DNA of 19,420 nt from JBDTMC01 sp039934475 (GCA_039934475.1 JBDTMC010000101.1:1-19420), one strand, 5' to 3'; positions 7,014 to 15,665 are shown, counted from the first letter of the stretch. Notes: generated by a model from the sequence alone, not told the origin. Translations and numbers: made by a program.

Positions 7014-8180
7014 TTAGATCTCGCGCAGCGCGGTGAGGATTTCTTTCCGCGCGGCATTGCTGGCCGGGAACAGTCCGCCCACGGCGCCGAGGAAGACCGC
7101 GAAGGTAATGCCCCAAAGCATGATTTGCGGGCTGACGCGGAAATTGAATGCAATCTCGCTGAATGTAATAAAGCTACCAATACCGGTTGTGATGTTGTTC
7201 AAGGGCAAGACGAGGAGACAGCCGAGGATGCCGCCGAGCGCGGAGAGCAACACGGATTCGATAAAGAAGCTGAGCAGAATGCTGCCCTTGGTGAAGCCCA
7301 GCACGCGGAGGGTTCCGATTTCGCGGGCGCGGCGGGAGACGGCGGCGTACATGGTGTTCATGGCGGCGAAGCAACTGCCGACGGCCATGATGACGGAGAT
7401 GAAGATGCCGAGGAATTGAATGGGCGCAGCGGAGACCGTTTGCGCCTCGTAGTATTCCTTTTCCGTGCGCGCAGTGACGTTGAGGCGCGTGTCGGCTTCG
7501 AGGTCGTTGATGAGGGCGCTGGCGGAGACGGCATCGGTGGCGCGCACCAATGCGGCACTGAGCACTTCAGGCCGGTTGTAGTCTGTGCTCACCTGATTGA
7601 CGTCGCCCCACACTTCACTGCCGATGGCAGATTGGCCGGCGTCCATCACTCCAACCACTGTCCAATCGCCGCGTCCGAAGCGAATGGTGCCGCCGAGGTG
7701 GGCCTGCGGAAAGCGCTTGGCGATGGATTGCCCGACCACGATCTCGCGTTGTCCCTGGTTGAACCAACGACCGGCGGAGAGCTTGAGATCGTCGCGGATG
7801 GCGATACCGACTGGGCCAAGACCGCGGAGGGTGACGTTGACACCGTCGGGGGCGTCCACACTGGCGAGATTGATGACGGTGACCATTTCCATCGATACCA
7901 GCGGATCGCCTTTGGCATCGTGAGCGATTCCCGGCTTGAACTTCAGATCCTGGAATTGCTGACGGGTAAAGTTGCTGACGAGTTCGGAGGTGGATCCCTT
8001 GCGCAGTACCAGAACGTGAAGGGGATTGCCGCTGGCTTCGAAGGCCGATTTCAATCCGTTGACCAGTGCGAGGACGGCGAGCAGGACGGCGACGGTGAGT
8101 GCGATGCCGAGCGCGGTCATGATGGTGGTGGTGCGGCGCTCCACCAGGTTTCGGAAGTTATAGCTGAGTGGAATAGCCAT
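7014..8180 (-). CDS. ABC transporter permease, FtsX/MacB_PCD type (second permease)
   Basis: This 388-residue inner-membrane permease has an N-terminal membrane helix (about 22-42), then a large periplasmic MacB-like domain (about 45-240). Three further helices form the FtsX domain (about 256-280, 300-330 and 355-375). The hallmark cytoplasmic segment SRRAREIGTLRVLGFTKGSI (282-301) couples to the ATPase, and the tail ends in FPASNAARKEILTALRE. The ATG at 8180 is preferred over an in-frame upstream start at 8240: AAGGA lies nine bases before it, and the upstream choice would overlap the neighbouring permease by 47 bases. It follows permease 1 by 13 bp and precedes the adaptor gene by 13 bp. 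The ATPase is not fused, unlike true MacB. Confidence 0.92.
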   Translation of the reverse strand: MAIPLSYNFRNLVERRTTTIMTALGIALTVAVLLAVLALVNGLKSAFEASGNPLHVLVLRKGSTSELVSNFTRQQFQDLKFKPGIAHDAKGDPLVSMEMVTVINLASVDAPDGVNVTLRGLGPVGIAIRDDLKLSAGRWFNQGQREIVVGQSIAKRFPQAHLGGTIRFGRGDWTVVGVMDAGQSAIGSEVWGDVNQVSTDYNRPEVLSAALVRATDAVSASALINDLEADTRLNVTARTEKEYYEAQTVSAAPIQFLGIFISVIMAVGSCFAAMNTMYAAVSRRAREIGTLRVLGFTKGSILLSFFIESVLLSALGGILGCLLVLPLNNITTGIGSFITFSEIAFNFRVSPQIMLWGITFAVFLGAVGGLFPASNAARKEILTALREI

Positions 8181-8193
8181 GGTGCTGAGTTCC

Positions 8194-9354
8194 TTAGCCG
8201 CTGTAGCGAAGCGAATCGAGGATGGAGGTGCGTGAGGCATTCCACGCGGGTATGAGCGAGCTGACCACTCCGATGAGGAGGGCGATGAGAATACAGGCGG
8301 CGGCCACTGGCGGCACCAGAGAGAGCGTCTTCAATTGAAGGATAAACGCGGGCATCTGGCGGACGCCGGCGCACAACACCGAAGCCAGCAGACAGCCGAG
8401 GGCGCCGCCGATGAGCGAGATGAAGGCGGCCTCACCGAGAATGATGACGAGGATGGCCTGCGGTGTGAAGCCGAGAGTCTTGAGGATGCCCACTTCGCGG
8501 ATTCGTTCACGTACGGACATGGCCATGGTGTTGCCGGACACCAGCAGAATAGTGAAGGTGACGGCGGCGCAGATGGCGAGCAGAAACACTTTCACATTGC
8601 CGAGGAAGGAGACGAAGCTGAGTTGGAAGGCGCGCTCCGATTCGGTTTTAGTTTGGGCCGGGGAGTTGGCGAACATCTCGTCGATGGTGCGGGCGATGCG
8701 AGGGACGGAATCGACGCTGTCGGCGAGAATGGCGAAAGTTCCTGCAAAATCGCGGCGGCCAACGGGAAGACTCTCGAACAAGTAGTCGAGGTTGAAATAC
8801 ATGCTCTCATTGTTCTCGTCGGCGTCGTAGATAGCGCGGATTGTGAAGTCGTAGTTACCGGGGAAGATGTCACCGGTGAGGGTGATCCGGTCGCCTAATT
8901 TGAAGCCCATGCGCTCAGCCAGTTTCTTTCCGACCATGGCCGCCGTGCGGTCGCGGATAAAGGCTTGCTTCTGGTCCTCCGGAAGGCGGAATTCGCTGAA
9001 GAGCTGGAACAGACGGTCAGGCTCAACGGCAAAGCGGGCAAAGAAATTCTTCTGGTCGCGGGAGTCTTTGTAGACACCGCCGAACCATTGGGAGACGCCG
9101 ACGACGACCACGCCCGGCACCTGCTGAATGCGCTGGCGGTAGAAGATGGGCATGGTGACGGTGAGGGAGACTTTGTTGCGCGTTACCAGCCGTAGGGCCT
9201 GTGCCGCCGGCGGTTCGCTGAAGTAGAATGCGTGATACATCGCCAGCAGTACGCCTAAGAGGCAGAGAGAGGCGGCGATGCTACAAATAGTAAGAATGCT
9301 CCGGCGGCGGTTGCGCAGAGCGTTCTTCGCAATCAACGGAAGGTAACGCAGCAT
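8194..9354 (-). CDS. ABC transporter permease, FtsX/MacB_PCD type (first permease)
   Basis: This 386-residue permease is the first gene of the exporter operon. Its N-terminus MLRYLPLIAKNALRNRRRS is the usual basic lead-in to a first membrane helix (about 19-41). A periplasmic MacB-like domain (about 45-255) follows, then the three C-terminal FtsX helices. The coupling segment is VRERIREVGILKTLGFTPQA, and the end is PAWNASRTSILDSLRYSG. It is clearly different in sequence from the next permease, so the pump is probably a heterodimer in the style of LolCE. The ATG at 9354 is preceded by AGGA with about ten bases spacing. The 67-bp gap to the divergent tadA gene must hold the operon promoter; TACAAT around 9394-9399 on the minus strand is a possible -10 without a clear -35. 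Substrate (lipoprotein, lipid, peptide or drug) cannot be told. Confidence 0.92.
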   Translation of the reverse strand: MLRYLPLIAKNALRNRRRSILTICSIAASLCLLGVLLAMYHAFYFSEPPAAQALRLVTRNKVSLTVTMPIFYRQRIQQVPGVVVVGVSQWFGGVYKDSRDQKNFFARFAVEPDRLFQLFSEFRLPEDQKQAFIRDRTAAMVGKKLAERMGFKLGDRITLTGDIFPGNYDFTIRAIYDADENNESMYFNLDYLFESLPVGRRDFAGTFAILADSVDSVPRIARTIDEMFANSPAQTKTESERAFQLSFVSFLGNVKVFLLAICAAVTFTILLVSGNTMAMSVRERIREVGILKTLGFTPQAILVIILGEAAFISLIGGALGCLLASVLCAGVRQMPAFILQLKTLSLVPPVAAACILIALLIGVVSSLIPAWNASRTSILDSLRYSG

Positions 9355-9399
9355 TGTACTCTGATCCTACGGGGAGATTGGGTGCTACCTCAAGATTGT

Positions 9400-9426
9400 A
9401 TCGGATGGATAACCGAATCGGATGGA
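9400..9426. repeat. Tandem 10-mers in the divergent tadA/exporter gap
   Basis: ATCGGATGGA occurs at 9400-9409 and again at 9417-9426, a 17-bp period. The second copy includes the tadA start codon. It could be an operator with two half-sites or chance. Confidence 0.3.
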
Positions 9427-9910
9427 CGAACGTACTGTGACGGGGGATGAACGGCGGGCGGAAGAGGACGAGCGCTGGATGCGTGAGGCGCTGGAATTGG
9501 CGCGCGCGGCCGGGGAGGCGGGAGAAGTTCCGGTGGGCGCGGTGGTGGTGCGAGCGGGAGAAGTAGTGGGCCGGGGGTTTAACTCCCCGATCGGGCACAG
9601 CGATCCTACCGCGCATGCCGAGATGATCGCATTGCGGGAAGCGGCGGGGCATGTGGGGAATTACCGGCTGGAGGATTGTTGCCTCTACGTGACCTTGGAG
9701 CCGTGTGTAATGTGCGCCGGCGCGCTGGTGAATGCGCGCGTCGGACGGTTGGTGTTTGGGGCTCGGGATTTACGGTTTGGAGGGGTTCGGAGCAAGTTCC
9801 GCGTGGCGGATTCGGAGTTGCTGAATCATCGGGTAGAAGTTGTGGAGGGGCCGCTGGCGGCGGATTGCGTGGCGCTGTTGAAGGGGTTCTTCGAGCGACG
9901 CCGGGCTTAG
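9422..9910 (+). CDS. tadA: tRNA adenosine(34) deaminase
   Basis: This 162-residue zinc deaminase converts wobble adenosine 34 to inosine in tRNA-Arg(ACG), an essential step for decoding CGN codons in most bacteria. The active site is complete: H65-A66-E67 (THAEMIAL) with E67 as proton shuttle, and PCVMC (94-98), so H65, C95 and C98 bind zinc. EVPVGAVVV (35-43), the family's nucleoside-binding N-terminal strand, and FGARDLRFGG (112-121) are typical. Start: ATG at 9422 gives an 18-residue charged lead before WMREALELA. The alternative ATG at 9479 would remove the first helix residues, so 9422 is preferred although no good Shine-Dalgarno is seen. Its stop TAG shares bases with the stop of the convergent hydrolase gene (4-bp overlap). 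Confidence 0.94.
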   Translation: MDERTVTGDERRAEEDERWMREALELARAAGEAGEVPVGAVVVRAGEVVGRGFNSPIGHSDPTAHAEMIALREAAGHVGNYRLEDCCLYVTLEPCVMCAGALVNARVGRLVFGARDLRFGGVRSKFRVADSELLNHRVEVVEGPLAADCVALLKGFFERRRA

Positions 9911-10905
9911 GCCGCGAGTTGGTACTTGTTGCGGACCTGATCTACGATGCCGCGGATCGCCTCGATAACTTCGCTGGCGTGGTCGCGAATTGTGATTAGC
10001 GACGAGTGATTGGAGCCGGGCACGATGCGGAACGTGCTGTTGGTGGAGAGGCCGGCGATCTCCCGTTGGAGGGAGTGCCAAGCATTGTCCCATTCGCTGA
10101 ACCAGGATTCGGAACTGAGCACGGCCAGGGGCAGATCGCCGAGTGTGCCGCAATTTCGCACCTGGGTGCACATGGCATTGAACCCCGCCGCCTCTTCGCT
10201 TGTTCCCCGGAGATGCGAGGGCGCGTTGGACATCGCCAATAAAAGGTCAGCTTCCGTCTTCGGTAACCCGAGGGCCATGTGGGCGCGGTAGTGGTTGAGG
10301 CGCAGCACACCAACGCGGGCGAGGTAAGGCGCGGCCATTAACTGGCCGAAGACGAGGGAATGTTGCCAGTCCGCGCCGGCCCCTGCGCGGCGGCGCTGGT
10401 CGGGGTGAACACTGTCGATCAGAACCAGTCCGGCGGTTTCGTCAGGGTAGAGATGGGCGAACATGCGGGCAAAGAGGCCGCCCATAGAGTGCGCGGCGAT
10501 CACGTAGGGAGCGGGAATCTCGGCCTTTTGCAGTAAGGCATGAAGGCGCTCCGCCGTACGGTGTGCGTCACGCGGTTGCGCGCTTGCGGCGCTGAAGCCG
10601 AGTCCAGCGCGGTCATAGGAAACGACTCTGGTGAACTTGGCCACCTCAGGTTGGATCCAGGCCCATTGCGCGGACATGCTGGTGAGGCCGGCCTCGAGAA
10701 CGACGGTGGGGCTACCTTCGCCCTGGTCATTGAGGTGTAAGAGAACGCCATCCACGTCAATGAAACGTCCGCTAGCGGTGTGCCGCTTCCGATCGCGTTT
10801 GGAGGCAAACAACTGATAGAGAGCGCCGCTGGCAGTTAGAGTCGCGGCGACCGCTCCCAGGCCAAGCACTGCCCGGGATGTAATCTTCGAGGCTGATATC
10901 GTCAT
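9907..10905 (-). CDS. Alpha/beta hydrolase with N-terminal membrane anchor
   Basis: This 332-residue alpha/beta-hydrolase-fold protein has unknown substrate. A hydrophobic segment (about 11-33) suggests an uncleaved anchor, placing the catalytic domain outside the inner membrane. The nucleophile elbow is AAHSMGG with S140 (Ala replaces the first Gly of GxSxG). The oxyanion/cap region has VVSYDRAGLGFS (94-105), and the likely general base is H300 in PGSNHSS. The acid is probably D164 in LVLIDSVHPD or a later Asp; I cannot decide. Esterases and haloperoxidase-like hydrolases share this layout. GGGAG lies about ten bases before the ATG. It sits 57 bp downstream of the MFS gene on the same strand, so it may be the final gene of the long cluster. 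The gap holds a weak inverted repeat (TAGACG/CGTCTA, 10937-10957). Confidence 0.85.
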   Translation of the reverse strand: MTISASKITSRAVLGLGAVAATLTASGALYQLFASKRDRKRHTASGRFIDVDGVLLHLNDQGEGSPTVVLEAGLTSMSAQWAWIQPEVAKFTRVVSYDRAGLGFSAASAQPRDAHRTAERLHALLQKAEIPAPYVIAAHSMGGLFARMFAHLYPDETAGLVLIDSVHPDQRRRAGAGADWQHSLVFGQLMAAPYLARVGVLRLNHYRAHMALGLPKTEADLLLAMSNAPSHLRGTSEEAAGFNAMCTQVRNCGTLGDLPLAVLSSESWFSEWDNAWHSLQREIAGLSTNSTFRIVPGSNHSSLITIRDHASEVIEAIRGIVDQVRNKYQLAA

Positions 10906-10962
10906 CCCCAGAGGCTCCCAGACCCCTCTGCCGGAATAGACGTAAATGAACCGTCTAGTGTT

Positions 10963-12261
10963 TCATGCCGTTGCGTCAGTGCGCGGCGTCTGGATGGCAC
11001 CGCGAACATGGATGGGACGCATGTCCCCGATTAGCGTGCGTACGGCTATGAGGGCGAAGATGTGGAACGTTCCCATGATGACGAACATGGGCGCGTAGCC
11101 GAAGTGACTCACGATGATGCCCGGGAGCCAGGCGGAAAAGATGGTGCCGCCGAGACCGCCGAAACAACTGCCGATTCCGGTGACGGAGGCGACAGCGCTT
11201 TTGGGAAACACGTCGGACGTGGTCGTGTAGAGGTTCGCGGACCAGCCCTGGTGACCGGCGGTGGCGAAGCAGATGAGAGCGATGGCGAGCAGCGGGCTGG
11301 GGGCGAGAAAAGCACTGGCGCCAATCGGCATGCACGCCACGCAGAGTGACATGGTGATGAAGCGGGCGCGGCCGTTTGGAATACCACGTTCAATGAGCGC
11401 GCCGGCCAGCCACCCGCCCGCGACGCTGCCCACCGACGCCATCACATAAATCACCGGCAAGGCCCAGCCGATGGCGCTGAGTTCGAAGTGACGGACGTTG
11501 GCGAGATAGCGTGGCAACCAGAAAAGATAGAACCACCACACGGGATCGGTAAAGAATTTGGCGAGGACGAAGCCCCAGGTCTGGCGGTAGCGGAGCGCCT
11601 CGGCCCACGGCATGGTGGGCTCCTTCACCTTTGATTCGGTGTCGCTGAGGATATAGTCGCGTTCGTCGGGGTTGATGTTTTTGTGGGTGGTAGGCAGCGC
11701 GTAGTTAAACCACCAGAAGCCCAGCCAGACGAAGCCGGTGAGTGAGGTAATGACGAAACAGGAGCGCCAGCCGACGTGCACCGTCATCCAGACGAAGACG
11801 GGCGGCCCGAGGATAGACGCCACGGTGGTGCCGGAGTTGAAGAGGCCGGTGGCGTAGGCGCGATCCTTCTTGGGAAACCACTCGGCTACGCTCTTGATGG
11901 CGGCGGGAAAGTTTCCGGCTTCGCCGAAGCCCAGCATCCCACGCCAGATGCCGAGTTGGACCGGAGTCATGGCGAAGGCATGCAACGCCGCGGCTACGGA
12001 CCACCAGGCGATGGAAACGGCGTAGCCGACTTTGGTGCCCCAGCGGTCAACGAACTTTCCCGCGATTAAGAAGCCGATGGTGTAAGCCGCCTGGAACGCG
12101 GCGTTGATGTTGCCATACGTGGCGTCGTCAATGTGCATTTCCAGGCTGATGACGGAATTGAGGACGGAGAAGACAATGCGGTCGAGGTAGTTAATGGTGG
12201 TCGCGAAGAAGACAAGGGCCAGCATACGCCAGCGAACGCTGGAGGACAAAGAAGATGGCAC
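10963..12261 (-). CDS. MFS transporter, anion:cation symporter (hexuronate/phthalate-like) family
   Basis: This 432-residue inner-membrane secondary transporter has about 12 hydrophobic segments. The N-terminal NYLDR (24-28) and the segment GEAGNFPAAIKSVAEWFPKK, then an ATGLFNSG stretch, are close to the ExuT/GudP/DgoT branch of the ACS family, which imports sugar acids with protons. The second-half signature WLPRYL and GWLAGALIERG are also typical. Substrate is therefore probably a hexuronate, aldarate or similar organic anion, but sequence alone does not fix it. The start is GTG at 12261, nine bases after the regulator stop; no strong Shine-Dalgarno is seen, so translational coupling is likely. 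Its location directly after a LytS/LytTR pair suggests that the pair controls it or senses its substrate. Confidence 0.88.
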   Translation of the reverse strand: MPSSLSSSVRWRMLALVFFATTINYLDRIVFSVLNSVISLEMHIDDATYGNINAAFQAAYTIGFLIAGKFVDRWGTKVGYAVSIAWWSVAAALHAFAMTPVQLGIWRGMLGFGEAGNFPAAIKSVAEWFPKKDRAYATGLFNSGTTVASILGPPVFVWMTVHVGWRSCFVITSLTGFVWLGFWWFNYALPTTHKNINPDERDYILSDTESKVKEPTMPWAEALRYRQTWGFVLAKFFTDPVWWFYLFWLPRYLANVRHFELSAIGWALPVIYVMASVGSVAGGWLAGALIERGIPNGRARFITMSLCVACMPIGASAFLAPSPLLAIALICFATAGHQGWSANLYTTTSDVFPKSAVASVTGIGSCFGGLGGTIFSAWLPGIIVSHFGYAPMFVIMGTFHIFALIAVRTLIGDMRPIHVRGAIQTPRTDATA

Positions 12262-12270
12262 GTTGGGATT

Positions 12271-12987
12271 CTACCAATTCGTTTCGTCGCGAATGGAACC
12301 GGCGAGGCGCTTGCTGACGATGACTTCCATAGCGTTCGACATGCGAAGGAGCCAGCGCTTGCTGCTGAGCGGGGAAATGCGGCGGATGTGATCGGTGTTG
12401 ATGATGGTCTTGCGGTGGATGCGGCGGAAACGCGGTGGGCCGAGTTTTTCCTGCAAGGCGCGCAGGGAATGATCCGCGTAGTAGCGGCCCGCAGCAGTGA
12501 TGATGTGGACCACTTCTCCATCGGCCTGGAAGGCAATGACGTCGGCAGGATCGATGAGGTGAAGGTCAGACCCGAGACGGCCGACGATGCGCCGGGGCGG
12601 CGTTTGCGGTACTTCGGCTTGGCGCAGACCTCCTAACTGGGCGCGCACTTTTTCGAGCGCGGCTTGGAGACGTTCACGGCGTACGGGCTTGAGGAGGTAG
12701 TCCACCGCTCCGGTTTCAAAGGCCTGCAGGGCGTGTTTGTCAAAGGCTGTTACGTAGATGACCAGAGGCAGGCGCTGGCCTCGTAAGCTGCGGGCTACGG
12801 CGAAACCGTCCATCTCAGGCATCTGCAAATCGAGGAAGACGAGATCGGGCTGAGTGCGTGCGATCTGCTCCACGGCTTCTTCGCCGGTGGCGGCTTCGCC
12901 GATTAGTATCACGTCGGGGAAGTCCTCCAATTGCTCGCGCAGGACGAGTCTTGCGATGGGTTCGTCATCTACGATCAGCGCCTTCAT
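12271..12987 (-). CDS. LytTR-family response regulator
   Basis: This 238-residue response regulator has an N-terminal receiver domain with acidic pair D7-D8 (IVDDEP), phosphoacceptor D53 in LVFLDLQMPEMDG, T80 in YVTAF and K100 in LLKPV. The C-terminal LytTR DNA-binding domain (about 132-235) contains DVIAFQADGEVVHI, the conserved RIHRKTIIN stretch and the terminal strands. LytTR regulators bind promoters as dimers at direct repeats. The ATG at 12987 overlaps the stop of the kinase gene in TGATG, so the two are translationally coupled; a TTG one codon upstream is the other possible start. AAGGAAG a few bases upstream is the ribosome site. It probably acts on the transporter gene nine bases downstream or on its own operon. 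Confidence 0.94.
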   Translation of the reverse strand: MKALIVDDEPIARLVLREQLEDFPDVILIGEAATGEEAVEQIARTQPDLVFLDLQMPEMDGFAVARSLRGQRLPLVIYVTAFDKHALQAFETGAVDYLLKPVRRERLQAALEKVRAQLGGLRQAEVPQTPPRRIVGRLGSDLHLIDPADVIAFQADGEVVHIITAAGRYYADHSLRALQEKLGPPRFRRIHRKTIINTDHIRRISPLSSKRWLLRMSNAMEVIVSKRLAGSIRDETNW

Positions 12988-14810
12988 CAAAGGGCTTCCT
13001 TTGCGATGGGGATGTGGAATTCGACGCTGGTGCCGGCCGGCGAGCTTTGGATACGAAGCGCGGAATCGGGACCGTAGCAGAGGCGAAGGCGACGCTCGAC
13101 ATTGGTGAGGCCGACGCCGTGACCGTTGGCTGCGCCGTCGAAGCCGCGGCCCGAGTCTTCGACGCGAATGAGTACACCGCCGGAATCGGGTCGGGCAATG
13201 ACGCGGACCAGGCCGCCTTCGGTCTTGGCGGCCACACCATGCTTCACAGCATTCTCAACCAACGGTTCTACGGAGAGAATCGGAATCAATGCGCTGAGCA
13301 CAGAGGCGTCGGCGTCGATTTCGGTGCGCAGTTTCGGACCGAGGCGCAGGCTCTCAATTTCCAGATACGCAGTAACAATGCGAAGCTCCTCTTCCAGCGG
13401 GATGAAGCTGCGCTCGGTTTGCAGGAAGTAGCGGAAGATGTCGGCGAGGTTGAGAACCAGTCGGCGCGCGGCATCGGCCTGTTTGGGGATGACTCCGTAG
13501 AGCGTGTTGAAGGCGTTGAAGAGGAAATGCGGATGGATTTGGGATTGCAGGGCGCGCAATTCGGCTTGGGAGACGAGCCGCTGCATTTCGGTTTCGCGAA
13601 GGCGTTCGAGTTGAGCGGAGACTTCGGCGCTGAGGCGGGCCAGAGCGTGAAGGTCTTCACTCAAATAGGGGCGTCCGCCCTGACGGCGGCCAAGGCAGAT
13701 GGGGCGGATTTCTCCCTGCGTGAGGCGAACGGGCACGACGACTTCGATGTCCCGGCCGGTAACGGTATCGCGGAGGTCGGTGGCAAGGGTAGGGAAATGG
13801 AGGTCCGGGATAGGCGTTTGACCTGGATCGACGATCACCGCATTCATGAAGCGGCCCATCGATTCGGCGGCGAAGGCGATGAATTGCGCTTCGCTGTCGG
13901 CGGCTCGATTGCGGAGGTTGACCAGAGCGCCCTCGAGTTCAGGACGTTTGAACAGCACGCGCGTGAGTGCCGATTGCAGGGTGGTGCGGAGCATGGCGAA
14001 GACGATGAGCGCGAAACAAGCGAGTACGAGCAGCAAGCCTTGGCGAAACTTCGATGCGCCGAAGTCGATGGTGATGCCGAGGTAGGGCGCCGCGCGGAGC
14101 GCGAGGAAAGTAAGGCCTCCGGCGAATAGCGTATTCGCGAGGAAGCGGAGGAAGGCATCGAGGAGGACGAAGCGATAATCCTGCAACAGCACCACCAGCG
14201 CCAGCGGGATGCCGGCATGATGGAGCAGGAGTTCCACAGGCCAGGCGCGCGGGACTTCGGCATAGCCAAGGTGGACGAAGGACATGGCGAACAGGAACAG
14301 CGCCATGGTGCCAAGCAGAGAGGAGAGGACGCGCTGGCGCTCCCCGGCCTGGGCTTTGGAGAAGAGAGGGATGGCGGCGGCGAGAGTGAGTGCGCCGAAG
14401 CCGATGGTGATGAGGATGAGGCCGAGGCGGTGGACGTTCGGTGTGCCTGCGAGGAGTTCGCTGAGGTGGATGCCGACCGCGGTGGCGCTGAGCGCGTAGC
14501 CCGGGATCACAATCCATCGCAGACGGCCGGCGGGTGAAATGTGAAGCAGAACGGCGGGAAGCAAGCTTAAGGCAGACGCGGCGAGCGCCGAGAGGATGGG
14601 CGCGAGACGGTCATCGGCGGACAGGGGGATAACCAGCAATGAGGAGAGATTCCAGACCATTGCCAGCGATGCGGCGAGCAGGGAAAGGCCGCTGGCGCGC
14701 TGGCGGGCTCCGCGGTCGGTGAGCAGAAGGTAGATGAAGATGGCGAAGGTAACTGCGCCGATGGCATGGCCGATGGTGTTGACGAGCAGCGGCTCATGGA
14801 CGCCTTGCAT
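12987..14810 (-). CDS. LytS-type sensor histidine kinase
   Basis: This 607-residue membrane sensor kinase partners with the LytTR regulator. The N-terminal half (about 10-280) has roughly eight hydrophobic segments with short loops, so the signal is probably sensed in or at the membrane. A linker region (about 290-400) with possible GAF-like character follows, then a coiled-coil lead (about 392-424). The His_kinase domain reads QIHPHFLFNAFNTLYG, with H428 the likely phosphoacceptor. The HATPase_c domain has the N box VEPLVENAVKHG (514-525) and G boxes EDSGRGF (551-557) and GHGVGLTNV (563-571). All catalytic elements are present. The ATG at 14810 follows the stop of the upstream hydrolase gene with no base between (TAGATG), and GAGGA in that gene's end serves as Shine-Dalgarno. 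Confidence 0.93.
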   Translation of the reverse strand: MQGVHEPLLVNTIGHAIGAVTFAIFIYLLLTDRGARQRASGLSLLAASLAMVWNLSSLLVIPLSADDRLAPILSALAASALSLLPAVLLHISPAGRLRWIVIPGYALSATAVGIHLSELLAGTPNVHRLGLILITIGFGALTLAAAIPLFSKAQAGERQRVLSSLLGTMALFLFAMSFVHLGYAEVPRAWPVELLLHHAGIPLALVVLLQDYRFVLLDAFLRFLANTLFAGGLTFLALRAAPYLGITIDFGASKFRQGLLLVLACFALIVFAMLRTTLQSALTRVLFKRPELEGALVNLRNRAADSEAQFIAFAAESMGRFMNAVIVDPGQTPIPDLHFPTLATDLRDTVTGRDIEVVVPVRLTQGEIRPICLGRRQGGRPYLSEDLHALARLSAEVSAQLERLRETEMQRLVSQAELRALQSQIHPHFLFNAFNTLYGVIPKQADAARRLVLNLADIFRYFLQTERSFIPLEEELRIVTAYLEIESLRLGPKLRTEIDADASVLSALIPILSVEPLVENAVKHGVAAKTEGGLVRVIARPDSGGVLIRVEDSGRGFDGAANGHGVGLTNVERRLRLCYGPDSALRIQSSPAGTSVEFHIPIAKEAL

Positions 14811-15665
14811 CTAGTCCTCGGGGATGGCCCACTGGGCGCCGCATTCGAATACTTTGAAGCGCTGGCGCGGGCGGCTGAAGAGCATGTGATCGATGAAGCG
14901 GTTGACGTCCACGGTGTCGAAGGTAAACATGTCATAGTGCATGGGCACCAGCCATTCGGCGCCGATGTCCGCAGACAGTTGGGCTGCCTCTTCGATGGTG
15001 AAGTTGCCGGGCACTCCGCGCGCTGGATCGCGGCCGTTGATGGGCAACAGAGCCACGGTCACATGGTACGGCTTTAGAAGGCCGGCAAGTCCGTCATAAG
15101 GAACGCAGTCGCCCGAATGATAGACGGTCCAATTGCCGAAGCGGATGATGTAACCGAGATAGGAGTGGCCTTCGAGAGGGTGGAAATCGACTTGCTCATG
15201 GGCGGAGGGGATGGCTTCGATGCGCGCGGCTTCGCCGTACTTGGAGAACTCCACCGGCAGGTCCACATCGGTGGTGGTCATGCGGAGGTATTCAATTCCT
15301 TGCGCGTTGGCGTAGCCGGCGGCGGACTTGGGAAGCACCAGGCGCGCGCGGCTGGACCCCTTCAGCATCGACAGCAGCGAGGCAACATCGAGGTGTGTGC
15401 CGTGCCGGTGGGTGCTGAGGATCATGTCGGCATGGCGGACGTGCCAGCCACGCAGCGGTGCCGCGGTGATGCGAACGCGCGGCTGATCGGTTTCACGGTA
15501 CTTGACCGTTTGACGTTCGGATAAATACGGATCGATGTAGAGGACGATCTTCTGGTATTTGAGGACGAAGCCACTTTGGCCGAGCCACCACAGCGTGGGC
15601 GTTGGACATTCGGTGTTGTCGATGTCCGCAATCAACGCCATCCCTTTCTTTACCGGTTGAATCAT
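14811..15665 (-). CDS. Metallo-beta-lactamase-fold hydrolase, UlaG-like
   Basis: This 284-residue cytoplasmic protein of the MBL fold is close to the L-ascorbate-6-phosphate lactonase (UlaG)/metal-dependent hydrolase group. It opens with LWWLGQSGFVLK (25-36) and DPYLSER. The metal motif reads STHRHGTHLD: H86, H88 and H91 are kept, but T90 stands where the usual HxHxDH has Asp. Later ligands are present: H156 (SAHEQ), H183 and D186 (HSGD) and H243 (PMHYDMF); LPINGRDPARG (207-217) is typical of UlaG relatives. The frame is open upstream to 15833, but the ATG at 15665 is chosen: it overlaps the sua5 stop as ATGA and has GGAGG four bases upstream. The substrate may be a lactone or phosphate ester of a sugar acid, which would fit the MFS transporter downstream, but this is inference. 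Confidence 0.86.
   Translation of the reverse strand: MIQPVKKGMALIADIDNTECPTPTLWWLGQSGFVLKYQKIVLYIDPYLSERQTVKYRETDQPRVRITAAPLRGWHVRHADMILSTHRHGTHLDVASLLSMLKGSSRARLVLPKSAAGYANAQGIEYLRMTTTDVDLPVEFSKYGEAARIEAIPSAHEQVDFHPLEGHSYLGYIIRFGNWTVYHSGDCVPYDGLAGLLKPYHVTVALLPINGRDPARGVPGNFTIEEAAQLSADIGAEWLVPMHYDMFTFDTVDVNRFIDHMLFSRPRQRFKVFECGAQWAIPED

Noticed and set aside
7001..7180. Longer N-terminus for the membrane-fusion protein
   Set aside because: The extra 60 residues overlap the permease gene and read like out-of-frame sequence; ATG 7000 just after the permease stop gives a normal family start.
6873..8255. Long plus-strand frame of 460 codons opposite the ABC permease
   Set aside because: Antisense shadow of genuine permease and adaptor genes; acidic low-complexity sequence with no family resemblance.
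12858..14129. Long plus-strand frame of 423 codons opposite the sensor kinase
   Set aside because: Shadow of the kinase and regulator genes in GC-rich DNA; no domain recognised.
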